Source: Deltaproteobacteria bacterium (lineage in GTDB: Bacteria > Myxococcota_A > Polyangia > Polyangiales > Ga0077539). From it: a stretch of DNA of 64,000 bases. Under the pieces are notes generated by a model, which saw only the letters and a program-made list of their open reading frames with translations, was not told the origin of the DNA and searched no databases. This document shows positions 9,098 through 17,067 of this stretch, piece after piece. Position numbers and translations under genes: made by a program. Numbering within the stretch: the stretch's first letter is position 1; the number at the start of each line of letters is the position of its first letter. The stretch lies in the NCBI GenBank assembly GCA_016704445.1, contig JADJAE010000161.1, positions 1 through 64,000 on the forward strand, given 5' to 3'.

Positions 9098-9547
9098 ATG
9101 GGCACTCAGAGCAACAAGGCCAATGTCTACAAGGAAGTCGAGAGCATGTTCGGCCAGGTTCCGACCTGGGTGAAGCAGCTCCCCGACCCTGCGCTCGACG
9201 GCTTCTGGAGCCTGATGCGCGACTTCTACCTGGCGGAGACGAAGATCCCCGCCAAGTACAAGGAGCTCATCGGGATCGGGATCGCCGGGGCGACCCGCTG
9301 CCGCTACTGCGCTCTCTTCCACACCGAGGCGGCGCGGCTGAACGGCGCCACCGATGAGGAGATCGCCGAGGCCAGCATGATGGCGGGCCACACGATGATG
9401 GCGAGCACGTTCCTCAACGCGCAGCAGACCGACTACGAGGTCTTCAGTCGGGAGACCTCGGAGATGGTGAACTACGCGAAGCAGCACCAGGCTGCGTCCT
9501 CCAACGCCGCGCCCACCAAGGGCCGCAACGTCTCGCCGACGCACTGA
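9098..9547 (+). CDS. Carboxymuconolactone decarboxylase / AhpD-like protein
   Basis: This 149-residue protein has one CMD domain. The AhpD-type redox motif C68-R-Y-C71-x-x-x-H75 sits in a helix, followed by ARLNGATDEEI, the usual continuation in AhpD-like proteins. The two cysteines and the His are the residues AhpD uses to reduce peroxides or AhpC. Members are small cytoplasmic oligomers. ATG 9098 is preceded by a strong AAAGGAG site, which decides the start. No ahpC lies beside it, so peroxide reduction is likely but the partner is unknown. It stands alone, with the convergent MopE-type gene downstream. Confidence 0.85.
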   Translation: MGTQSNKANVYKEVESMFGQVPTWVKQLPDPALDGFWSLMRDFYLAETKIPAKYKELIGIGIAGATRCRYCALFHTEAARLNGATDEEIAEASMMAGHTMMASTFLNAQQTDYEVFSRETSEMVNYAKQHQAASSNAAPTKGRNVSPTH

Positions 9548-9561
9548 CGGCTCGGCGCTCC

Positions 9562-9612
9562 GATCCCCCCGAGCGGCAGTGTCCTGGAGACCCGTAATCC
9601 CTACGGGGGATC
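9562..9612. terminator. Inverted repeat between convergent genes
   Basis: GATCCCCC at 9562-9569 is exactly inverted as GGGGGATC at 9605-9612. Inside it a shorter stem, CCCGTA (9591-9596) with TACGGG (9602-9607), is also perfect. It lies between the AhpD-like stop (9547) and the stop of the reverse-strand lipoprotein (9611), so a bidirectional terminator is the simplest reading. There is no U-tract. Confidence 0.35.
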
Positions 9613-11800
9613 AGGGAGCTGCTGTCGAGGGCGTGACGGCGAGGAAGTACATCCCCCGGGCGGTGGTGTAGAGCCCGCTCACGTGGACGTAGTAGTCCCC
9701 CGGGCTGAGGGTGAGCTCCAGCGACGAGGAGAGCCCGATGCCGGGGCCATCGTCGTTGCACGTCACGCCCGGCAGCGCCGATCCGGGGCAGGCGTCGGCG
9801 CGGGTGACCCAGAGGATCGTGTCGAAGGCAGACCCCTCGGTGGAGAAGAGCACCCGACCAGAGCGCTCGACGCGATAGCGGTAGACGGCGTCTCCGGCCA
9901 TCGAGCTTGTCGCGCAGGGGTAGGTGTACTGGTGGGCCATCATGGTGGTGTCGCCCGAGTAGAGCCCGCCGCCGGTCGGCACCACCTGCGCCGTCTCGCA
10001 GGTCTCGTTGCCAGTGACTGCGGTGGGCACGAGCGCAGGGCGGGTCTCGAGCAGCAGCTCGTAGTCCACCGGGCGGGTGCCTCGGAGGACGACGAAGTAC
10101 CGCCCGGGGTCGAGGCCGCGCAGCGTGAGCCGGGAGGGCGCTCCGCCGCGGCAGCCGCGCTCGCTGCTGCGCACGCCGCACATCGTCTGGAGGGCGAGAT
10201 AGAAGCAGTCGCTGGTGCCGCCTCGCGCGGTGAGCGTGACGTCGAGGCGCTCGGTGAGCTCGAAGGCGTAGACCACGTCGCGCGCCGAGCCGCTGTTGCA
10301 CGAGACTGGAAGGTCGCTCTCGAAGGGCATGAACGAGCCGCGCGCGGCGGTGCCCGCGGTGAGCGGGAGGGGGCTCGCGCAGGTGTCGCCTGGGGGCGGC
10401 GACGAGGGCGCGGCGGTCTCCACGGTGAGCGTGTAGGCAGGGAGGCCTCGGCCCTCGACGGCGATGAAGTAGGTTCCCGCGGGGAGCGACCGAGCGATGA
10501 AGGAGGGCATGGTGCCGCTGTCGCAGCGGAGGGTCATCGGAGAGCGGGTGCACTGGTCGAGGAGCGAGACGGTGACCGAGTCGGTGGAGCTCCCGACCGC
10601 GCGGGCGATGACGTCACGGGGCTCGGTGAGGGTGATGCGGTAGAGCACGTCGGGGGTGGTCGAGCCGCAGCGGGTGCTCACGTCGTCGGTGACGCCGATG
10701 AGGTCACCGCGGAAGGTTCCGCCGGCGGCGGGAATCTCCGTGGGGGTGGAGCAGGTGTCGTTGGCCGCGGGCGCGACCGGGTCGCTGAGCTGCACGTCGA
10801 CGACGACGTCGGACGCGGGGCCGGTGCTCCCTGCAGAGGTGCCGAGGAGGAAGAAGTACTCGCCCGCGGGGAGACTGTGCGTGCGCCAGACAGAGGGAAA
10901 GCCGAGGAGGCAATCGCGGGTGTCGGCGGCCATCGTGGAGCCGCAGCGGTTCTGGATCATCAGGTAGACGAGGCCGAAGCCCGCGCGAGACTGCGCCGTC
11001 ACGGCCACGTCGCGAGGGCTGGTGAGGTTGAGCCGGAGCACGGCGTCCCTGCCCTGCGTCCCTCCCGCGCAGCGAAACATGTAGTCCCCGGTGGTGCCCG
11101 CCATGGCGACGGTGAAGCGCCCACCCGCGGAGACGTCCAGCGGGTCGTCGCAGCGGTCGTGCGGCGGGCGCACGCAGCCGCCGGTCTCGCGCGTGTCGAC
11201 CATGCCGTTGCAGTTGTTGTCGACGCCGTCGGCGCAGATCTCCGGGAGCGTGCCGCTCACCCTCGGGTCACGGTCGTCGCAGTCCGAGCCCACCCAGCAG
11301 AGCCCGGCGTCGTCGCCCGGCGCGCCGCCGTCGGGACACTGCGTGGAGCGGCAGCCGATGTCGGGGTCTCCGTCGCGGTCGAAGTCGCGAGGGCCGTGCT
11401 GACAGGCGCGGGACGTCTCGTCGCAGCGGTCGGTGGTGCAGGCGTCGTTGTCGTCGCAGGCCAGCGGAGCGCCGCGCACGCAGCCCCGGCGCAGGTCGCA
11501 GGTCTCCAGGCCATTACAGTAGACGTTGTCGTCGCAGGCCATGGTGTCGGGCACGTTGGCGCAGCGCCCGTCGGAGGAGCAGTAGTCCATCGTGCAGGGG
11601 ACGCCGTCGTCGCACTGCGCGCTGCGGTCGCACACCCGCCCCCGCGCCTCGGGGACGTTGACGTCGTTGCGGCTGGTGAAGACCTCCGCCTCGGGCGCGT
11701 CCATGGTGCCCGCGTCGACGAAGACCGGCGCCTCGCCGTCCGAACAGCCGACCAGGGCGAGGAGTACCAGGACGGCCGGAAGCAACGAGAGGCGGGGCAT
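9611..11800 (-). CDS. MopE-type metal-binding, cysteine-rich lipoprotein with repeated beta domains
   Basis: The 729-residue protein starts with a lipoprotein signal (LVLLALVGC, Cys19) and a DAG linker. Residues about 55-145 form a cysteine-rich stretch with repeated C-x-D-D-x-x-x-C units (CDDGVPCTMDYC, CDDNVYCNGLETC, CDDNDACTTDRC). The motif DCDDRDPRVSG, ending in ICADGVDNNCNGMVD, follows; this is the putative metal-binding motif of MopE, a copper-binding surface protein. Four or five copies of a domain of about 120 residues follow. Each carries a LPAGTYFIAVEG-like strand, as in bacterial pre-peptidase C-terminal domains, and each has paired cysteines. The likely place is the outer surface, binding Ca or Cu (inference). 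No protease domain is present. Confidence 0.75.
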   Translation of the reverse strand: MPRLSLLPAVLVLLALVGCSDGEAPVFVDAGTMDAPEAEVFTSRNDVNVPEARGRVCDRSAQCDDGVPCTMDYCSSDGRCANVPDTMACDDNVYCNGLETCDLRRGCVRGAPLACDDNDACTTDRCDETSRACQHGPRDFDRDGDPDIGCRSTQCPDGGAPGDDAGLCWVGSDCDDRDPRVSGTLPEICADGVDNNCNGMVDTRETGGCVRPPHDRCDDPLDVSAGGRFTVAMAGTTGDYMFRCAGGTQGRDAVLRLNLTSPRDVAVTAQSRAGFGLVYLMIQNRCGSTMAADTRDCLLGFPSVWRTHSLPAGEYFFLLGTSAGSTGPASDVVVDVQLSDPVAPAANDTCSTPTEIPAAGGTFRGDLIGVTDDVSTRCGSTTPDVLYRITLTEPRDVIARAVGSSTDSVTVSLLDQCTRSPMTLRCDSGTMPSFIARSLPAGTYFIAVEGRGLPAYTLTVETAAPSSPPPGDTCASPLPLTAGTAARGSFMPFESDLPVSCNSGSARDVVYAFELTERLDVTLTARGGTSDCFYLALQTMCGVRSSERGCRGGAPSRLTLRGLDPGRYFVVLRGTRPVDYELLLETRPALVPTAVTGNETCETAQVVPTGGGLYSGDTTMMAHQYTYPCATSSMAGDAVYRYRVERSGRVLFSTEGSAFDTILWVTRADACPGSALPGVTCNDDGPGIGLSSSLELTLSPGDYYVHVSGLYTTARGMYFLAVTPSTAAP

Positions 11801-11875
11801 CGCGGAGGCTCCTTCGTGGGGATGCAGCAGGCCGCGCAGTATACCGACCGGGCCGCTCCGCCGAGGTGCGGATGA

Positions 11876-11913
11876 GCTTTACGGTCCGTTTACATTGAAT
11901 GGGCCTACAAGGG
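11876..11913 (+). promoter_or_regulatory. AT-rich patch and ribosome binding site before glnB
   Basis: CTTTACGGTCCGTTTACATT is the only AT-rich patch in the 120-base gap between the divergent lipoprotein gene and glnB. AAGGG at 11909-11913 lies 8 bases before ATG 11921. I cannot align a clear sigma-70 pair or a GG-N10-GC sigma-54 element, so only the general promoter location is proposed. Confidence 0.3.
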
Positions 11914-11920
11914 CGACGCG

Positions 11921-12259
11921 ATGAAGCGAGTCGAGGCGATCATCAAGCCGTTCAAGCTCGACGAGGTGAAGGACGCGCTCGCCGAGGTAGGCGTGCAGGG
12001 CATGACCGTCACCGAGGTCAAGGGCTTCGGCCGCACCGGCGGCCGCAAGGAGGTCTACCGGGGCAGCGCCTACGTGGTGGACTTCGTCCCCAAGGTGAAG
12101 GTCGAGGTCGTCGTCACCGACGAGCAGGTCAACGCCGTGATCGACGCCATCGAGCGCAGCGCGCGTACCGGGCGCATCGGAGACGGCAAGATCTTCGTGG
12201 TGCCCATCGAAGAGGTCGTGCGCATCCGCACCGGCGAGCGCGGCCACGACGCCATCTGA
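11921..12259 (+). CDS. glnB: Nitrogen regulatory protein P-II
   Basis: At 112 residues it has the exact length of GlnB/GlnK. It begins MKRVEAIIKPFKLDEVKDAL and keeps the signature TEVKGFGR. The T-loop YRGSAYVVDF carries Tyr51, the residue uridylylated by GlnD in proteobacteria. The nucleotide-binding C-terminus reads TGRIGDGKIFV and ends in RIRTGERGHDAI. The protein senses 2-oxoglutarate and ATP/ADP and passes nitrogen status to glutamine synthetase control. It lies 25 bases upstream of glnA in one transcription unit. GlnB is favoured over GlnK because the partner is glnA and not amtB. Confidence 0.97.
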   Translation: MKRVEAIIKPFKLDEVKDALAEVGVQGMTVTEVKGFGRTGGRKEVYRGSAYVVDFVPKVKVEVVVTDEQVNAVIDAIERSARTGRIGDGKIFVVPIEEVVRIRTGERGHDAI

Positions 12260-12284
12260 AAACAGAGGAGCTGACGAGACTGCT

Positions 12285-13709
12285 ATGACGACGAAGAAGC
12301 ACAAGGAAGCGATCGCCCTCGGCAAGGACGGCGGCGCGGTGATGGTCGACCTCAAGTTCTGCGACCTGTTCGGTCAGTGGCAGCACACCAGCGTGCCGAT
12401 GCACCGAATCACCGAGGAGGCCTTCGAGGACGGCTTCGGCTTCGACGGCAGCTCCATCCGCGGATGGAAGGCCATCAACGAGTCCGACATGCTGCTCCTG
12501 CCCGACGCGTCCACGGCGGTGATGGACCCCTTCATGGCGCGTCCGACGATGTCGATGATCGCCAACGTGGTCGACCCGATCACCCGCGAGTCCTACGACC
12601 GCGACCCGAGGTTCATCGCCCGCAAGGTCGAGCAGTATGTGCGCTCGACGGGCCTGGCCGACACCATCTACGTCGGCCCCGAGGCGGAGTTCTTCGTCTT
12701 CGACGACGTCCGCTACAGCACCTCGCCCCACCACAACTTCTTCCAGATCGACTCCAAGGAAGCCCACTGGAACTCCGGCAAGGAGATCCCGGGCGGCAAC
12801 CTCGGGTACACCGTGCGCTCGAAGGAGGGCTATTTCCCCGTCGCCCCGCACGACACCCTGATGGACCTCCGCACCGAGATGGTCGAGGCCATGGAGGCCG
12901 CGGGCATCGAGATCGAGACCAGCCACCACGAGGTCGCGAGCGCGGGTCAGTGCGAGATCGACATGAAGTACGACTCGCTGCTGCGCATGGCCGACAAGAC
13001 CATGTGGTTCAAGTACATCGTCAAGAACGTCGCGAAGCGTAACGGCAAGTCGGCGACCTTCATGCCGAAGCCCTTCTTCGGCGACAACGGCTCGGGCATG
13101 CACTGCCACCAGTCGCTCTGGAAGGACGGCAAGCCGCTCTTCGCGGGCAACGGCTACGCGGGCATGAGCGAGATGGCGATGTTCTACATCGGCGGCATCC
13201 TCAAGCACGCCAAGGCCCTCAACGCGATCACCAACCCGACGACCAACAGCTACCGGCGCCTGGTGCCGGGCTACGAGGCGCCGGTCAACCTGGCGTACTC
13301 GTCGCGCAACCGCTCGGCGTCCATCCGCATCCCGATGTTCTCGCCCTCGCCGAAGGCCAAGCGCGTCGAGGTGCGATTCCCCGACCCGAGCTGCAACCCC
13401 TACCTCGCCTTCGCGGCGCTGGTGATGGCCGGCAGGGACGGGATCGAGAAGAAGATCCACCCCGGAGACGCCCTCGACAAGGACATCTACTCGCTCTCCC
13501 CGGAGGAGCTGCAGAACGTCCCCCACGTCGCCGGCTCGCTCAGCGAGGCGCTCGACTCCCTCGAGGCCGACCACGAGTTCCTCCTCAAGGGGGACGTCTT
13601 CTCGAAGGAGATCATCGAGACGTGGATCTCGTCCAAGCGCGAGAAGGACGTCGACCCGGTGCGCCTCCGCCCGGTGCCCTACGAGTACCACCTGTACTAC
13701 GACGTCTGA
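12285..13709 (+). CDS. glnA: Glutamine synthetase type I
   Basis: The 474-residue protein catalyses ATP-dependent amidation of glutamate. Visible family motifs are GFGFDGSSIRGW, GPEAEFFVFD, the ATP/metal segment SAGQCEIDMKYDSL, NGSGMHCHQSLWKDGKP, and the Glu flap NAITNPTTNSYRRLVPGYEAP. Near the C-terminus DKDIYSLSPEEL places Tyr402 where enteric GS-I is adenylylated, so beta-type GS-I controlled by GlnE is expected. AGAGGAG lies about 14 bases before the ATG. It is co-transcribed with glnB. The dodecameric enzyme is the main route of ammonium assimilation. Confidence 0.98.
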   Translation: MTTKKHKEAIALGKDGGAVMVDLKFCDLFGQWQHTSVPMHRITEEAFEDGFGFDGSSIRGWKAINESDMLLLPDASTAVMDPFMARPTMSMIANVVDPITRESYDRDPRFIARKVEQYVRSTGLADTIYVGPEAEFFVFDDVRYSTSPHHNFFQIDSKEAHWNSGKEIPGGNLGYTVRSKEGYFPVAPHDTLMDLRTEMVEAMEAAGIEIETSHHEVASAGQCEIDMKYDSLLRMADKTMWFKYIVKNVAKRNGKSATFMPKPFFGDNGSGMHCHQSLWKDGKPLFAGNGYAGMSEMAMFYIGGILKHAKALNAITNPTTNSYRRLVPGYEAPVNLAYSSRNRSASIRIPMFSPSPKAKRVEVRFPDPSCNPYLAFAALVMAGRDGIEKKIHPGDALDKDIYSLSPEELQNVPHVAGSLSEALDSLEADHEFLLKGDVFSKEIIETWISSKREKDVDPVRLRPVPYEYHLYYDV

Positions 13710-13803
13710 TTCCTGCGCGGCGCGCGAGAGGGATCTGTTGACCCCGCTTCGCGCGGCATTCTAGGCTCCCCGACGCGTCGACGACGCGCAGAGCCCAATC
13801 CTG

Positions 13804-14604
13804 ATGGTTCCCCTCCGTTCGCGCGCCGCCGCCTCCCTCCTGCACCTCCTCCCCCGAGGGCGCATCACCCGCGCGCTCGGGCGCTTTACCGAGGCGCGTA
13901 TCCCGCTCCCGGTGCTGCGCCCGGTGCTCGACCTCTACTCCCGCGCCTACGACGTCGCGCTCGACGAGGCCGTGGTCCCCGAAGGGGGCTTCCGCAGCTT
14001 CAACGAGTTCTTCACCCGTCAGCTTCGCCCGGGAATCCACACCGTCGACCCCGATCCCGCCACGGTGGTCTCGCCCGCCGACGGGCGCCTCGACGACAGC
14101 GGCCCCGTCTCCGCTGAGCGCCGCTTCACCGTGAAGGGTCAGTCCTACGACGCCGCCACGCTGCTCGACGACGCCGCGGCCGCGCGCGCCTACGAGGGCG
14201 GGCATTACTTCATCGTGTATCTCTCGCCCCGCGACTACCACAGGGTGCACAGCCCCGTGGCCGGGCGCGTGCGCGAGGTGAGACACATCCCGGGCGACCT
14301 CTTCCCGGTCAACGAGATGGGCGTGCGCACGGTGCCCGGGCTCTTCGCGCGCAACGAGCGGGTGGTGGTCCACGTCGACACCGAGCTCGGCCCCGCCGCG
14401 GTGGTCTTCGTCGGCGCCTTCGTGGTCGGCAAGATCACCCTGACCATCGAGGCGCCGCCGCGTCCCGAGCTCGGGGGCCGCTCGGCGGTGCGCGCCTTCG
14501 AGGGCGACGCGAGGCCGACGCTGGAGAAGGGCGACGAGCTGGGAGCCTTCCAGCTTGGTTCGACGGTGGTGGTGCTCCTCGGCCCGGCGGCGCATGGGCG
14601 CTGA
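13804..14604 (+). CDS. psd: Phosphatidylserine decarboxylase proenzyme
   Basis: The 266-residue protein converts phosphatidylserine to phosphatidylethanolamine at the inner membrane. The self-cleavage site is LGST with Ser253, which becomes the pyruvoyl group of a 14-residue alpha chain. The charge-relay residues are visible in SPADGRL (Asp) and YHRVHSP (His). RSFNEFFTRQLRPG and the segment around GLFARNERVVV are also typical. It is the Psd form of usual length. A 94-base gap separates it from glnA, so it may have its own promoter. No pssA lies in the window. The following methyltransferase gene is co-directional but 80 bases away. Confidence 0.95.
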   Translation: MVPLRSRAAASLLHLLPRGRITRALGRFTEARIPLPVLRPVLDLYSRAYDVALDEAVVPEGGFRSFNEFFTRQLRPGIHTVDPDPATVVSPADGRLDDSGPVSAERRFTVKGQSYDAATLLDDAAAARAYEGGHYFIVYLSPRDYHRVHSPVAGRVREVRHIPGDLFPVNEMGVRTVPGLFARNERVVVHVDTELGPAAVVFVGAFVVGKITLTIEAPPRPELGGRSAVRAFEGDARPTLEKGDELGAFQLGSTVVVLLGPAAHGR

Positions 14605-14684
14605 GAGGCCGCGCGGGGTATCGATCCGACGCCGGTGCGCGTCGGGGACGCGGTGGCGCGCGCACGCGATGGAGAAGCGTCCTG

Positions 14685-16421
14685 ATGAATGAGCGCAGCG
14701 TCGATCCGCCGAATGGCCCGGACTCCGAAGCCCCCTCGGCCGACGGCGAGCGGCGCCTGCGCAAGAGCCGCCGCGGGCTGCGCATCCCGACCGGGACGTA
14801 CGGCGCCCTCTCCTCGGCGCCTCCCCAGTCCGAGCTCGACCTGCCCGACCTCGAACACGAGCCGCTGCTCTCCGACACCCCGGTGTTGCTCGACACAGGC
14901 AGCGACGTGGAGATCACCGCCAGCGACGAGGTCGAGGTCTCGGTCTCGGAGACCGAGTCGGCCATGATCACCATGCCGCCGCCGCCTGCTGCTCCGGTCG
15001 CTCCGATCGCCGCGGAGTCGAGCATGCGCGTGGTGCGTCGACGCATCCGCAAGGTCGGCTCCGACGCGCCGCCGTCGTCGTACGACGGCTTCGATGTGCC
15101 CCGCGACGCGGTGGTCCCCTCGCCCGCCCGCTCGCCCTCGACGCCGCCTCCCGCGGCCCCTTCGGAGTCCGGCGTCGCCGTCCGCCCCAGCCGTCCGCCC
15201 CCGCCGCGCGCGCCCGCTCGCCCGGCGATGATCTCCGCCAACGCCGCGTCGATCTTCACCGCGCCCACCATTCCCCCGATCCCCGACCCGATGCCGCCGC
15301 CGAGCATCGCGGTCCCACGCGCGCCCGCGGTCCCGCAGGCCCTCGTCGCCGCGGCCCCGCCCCCCGACGACGCCTTCGAGTTCACCATCGACCCCGACGA
15401 CGAGATGCCGACGATCCGGTCGAGCGACCCGTCGCTGGCGCTGCTCGACGACCTCGCCGACCTGCCCATCGGCCAGGAGGCGCACGCTCCGCGGGTCTCG
15501 CCGAGCCGCATCCCGCCGCCGCCGCCGGAGCCGCCGAGCCGCTCGGTGCGCCCGCCCGCGCCGCCGCCGCCGCCCGTCGCCGCCCGTCCCCTCGCGGTGA
15601 CGATGCCCGACCAGAGCCGACGCCGCCGCCGTCACTGGTGGGAGGAGCTCTTCAACGACGACTACCTCCGCACCGTCACCCCGCTCAACCCGACGCAGAT
15701 CGTCGCAGAGGCCGACTGGATCGAGCACGCGCTCGGGGTCGAGGGGGGCGCCGCGGTGCTCGACGTCGGCTGCGGCGTGGGCCGCCACGCGATCGCCCTC
15801 GCGCAGCGCGGCTACGACGTCACCGGCGTCGACCTCTCGCCGACGATGGTGCAGCGCGCGCAGACCAACTGCCTCGGCGCTCCCCGACAGCCCAGCTTCT
15901 CCGTCGTCGACATGCTCGCGCTCGACTACGAGGAGAGCTTCGACGCAGCGTTCTGCGTGGGCTCCTCGTTCGGCTTCTTCGACGACCAGCGCAACGCCGA
16001 CGTCGCCACGCGCATCCACCGCGCGCTCAAGGACAACGGAACCTTCCTCCTGCAGGTGATCAACCGCGACCACGCGATCCAGTCGCAGCCCGCGATGGCG
16101 TGGTTCGAGGGCGACGGCTGCGTCTGCATGGAGGAGAGCTCGGTGAACTACATCACCTCTCGCCTCAACGTGAAGCGCACGGTGATCTTCGACGACGGGC
16201 GCCAGCGCGAGATCGAGTACTCCGTGCGGCTGTACTCCCTGCACGAGCTCGGGCAGCTGCTGCACCAGTCGGGCTTCCGCATCCTCGAGGTGAGCGGCCA
16301 CGTGCGTACGCCGGGCGCGTTCTTCGGTCCGTCGTCGCGCGAGCTGATCATCCTGGCGCAGAAGCGCGGCGCCGAGGTCATCGACCTGCACGACCAGGGC
16401 GACCACCGCAGCGAAGACTGA
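14685..16421 (+). CDS. SAM-dependent methyltransferase with long proline-rich N-terminal region
   Basis: The length is 578 residues. The first 305 or so are low-complexity: basic near the start (RRLRKSRRGLRIP), then acidic, then Pro/Ala-rich with repeated PPPP tracts and a short conserved-looking patch DEMPTIRSSD. The class I Rossmann methyltransferase occupies about residues 315-560, with motif I VLDVGCGVGRHAIAL, acidic loop VTGVDLSPTMVQ, and post-motifs FDAAFCVGSSFGFFD and LKDNGTFLLQVINRD. The substrate is unknown. The disordered head is unusual for a small-molecule methyltransferase and suggests localisation or partner binding. A GGAG site precedes ATG 14685. The convergent lipoprotein stop is 12 bases beyond the stop. 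Confidence 0.8.
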   Translation: MNERSVDPPNGPDSEAPSADGERRLRKSRRGLRIPTGTYGALSSAPPQSELDLPDLEHEPLLSDTPVLLDTGSDVEITASDEVEVSVSETESAMITMPPPPAAPVAPIAAESSMRVVRRRIRKVGSDAPPSSYDGFDVPRDAVVPSPARSPSTPPPAAPSESGVAVRPSRPPPPRAPARPAMISANAASIFTAPTIPPIPDPMPPPSIAVPRAPAVPQALVAAAPPPDDAFEFTIDPDDEMPTIRSSDPSLALLDDLADLPIGQEAHAPRVSPSRIPPPPPEPPSRSVRPPAPPPPPVAARPLAVTMPDQSRRRRRHWWEELFNDDYLRTVTPLNPTQIVAEADWIEHALGVEGGAAVLDVGCGVGRHAIALAQRGYDVTGVDLSPTMVQRAQTNCLGAPRQPSFSVVDMLALDYEESFDAAFCVGSSFGFFDDQRNADVATRIHRALKDNGTFLLQVINRDHAIQSQPAMAWFEGDGCVCMEESSVNYITSRLNVKRTVIFDDGRQREIEYSVRLYSLHELGQLLHQSGFRILEVSGHVRTPGAFFGPSSRELIILAQKRGAEVIDLHDQGDHRSED

Positions 16422-16433
16422 GCCGCCGCCGAC

Positions 16434-16988
16434 TCAGGGCCCGACGCGGGTCGCTTCCATCCGGTAGCCCACGACGCAGGGCAGCGCGAAGGCCTGGCCC
16501 CCGCCGACCCCGATCAGGGGCGAGCAGTCGCCGCTCTCGGTGCCGTAGGCGATGGTCTCCTGGGCCTGGAAGCCCGTGAGCACCGTGCCGGCGTCGACGT
16601 TGGACGTCGCGCCCGCATCGCCGCTCGAGGTGACCGCGCCCTCGATCACGTCGACCCGACGCAGCACGCAGCCCGGGTACTCCCTCCGGCGGTCGGGCGC
16701 GATCATCTGCGTGGAGGCCTCGACCGCGATGCGGAAGGTGCCCTGGAAGACGTCGTAGGTGCCGCTGGCGGCGTTCGCGCCCTCAGGCGTCCACTGGAGC
16801 ACGCCCTGCCGCAGCGACAGCACCACGTTGAACTGCGCCCGCTGGACCTTGCCGGACATCTGCGATCCGCAGGTGTCGTGGGAGCGCGTGGCGATCACGG
16901 AGTAGACGCCCAGCCGCTCGCCCGGCGTGCCGTCGTTGCAGCCGCCCAGGAGCACCGTCGAGAGGAGGAGGCCAGGCGCGCGCCGCAT
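16434..16988 (-). CDS. Small lipoprotein of unknown function
   Basis: The 184-residue protein has a lipoprotein signal (RRAPGLLLSTVLLGGC, Cys17). The mature part is probably a single beta-rich domain with cysteines that could pair (DTCGSQM, YPGCVLRR, DCSPLIG, LPCVVGY). A DAG/VDAG linker (SSGDAGATSNVDAG) lies in the middle of the chain, near residues 125-138. No family is recognised. It follows the OmpA/TSP3 gene after 79 bases on the same strand and may be co-transcribed. Confidence 0.6.
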   Translation of the reverse strand: MRRAPGLLLSTVLLGGCNDGTPGERLGVYSVIATRSHDTCGSQMSGKVQRAQFNVVLSLRQGVLQWTPEGANAASGTYDVFQGTFRIAVEASTQMIAPDRRREYPGCVLRRVDVIEGAVTSSGDAGATSNVDAGTVLTGFQAQETIAYGTESGDCSPLIGVGGGQAFALPCVVGYRMEATRVGP

Positions 16989-17067
16989 GGGTGCCGCGGT
17001 ATCCGACCCGGCGGGCCGGAGGCAAGTTCCTGGCTGGAGGAGGTTGAGGGAGCGGAGCGGCGACGGG

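Noticed and set aside
13710..13803. A terminator between glnA and psd
   Set aside because: Several GC-rich partial stems exist but no perfect hairpin followed by T residues.
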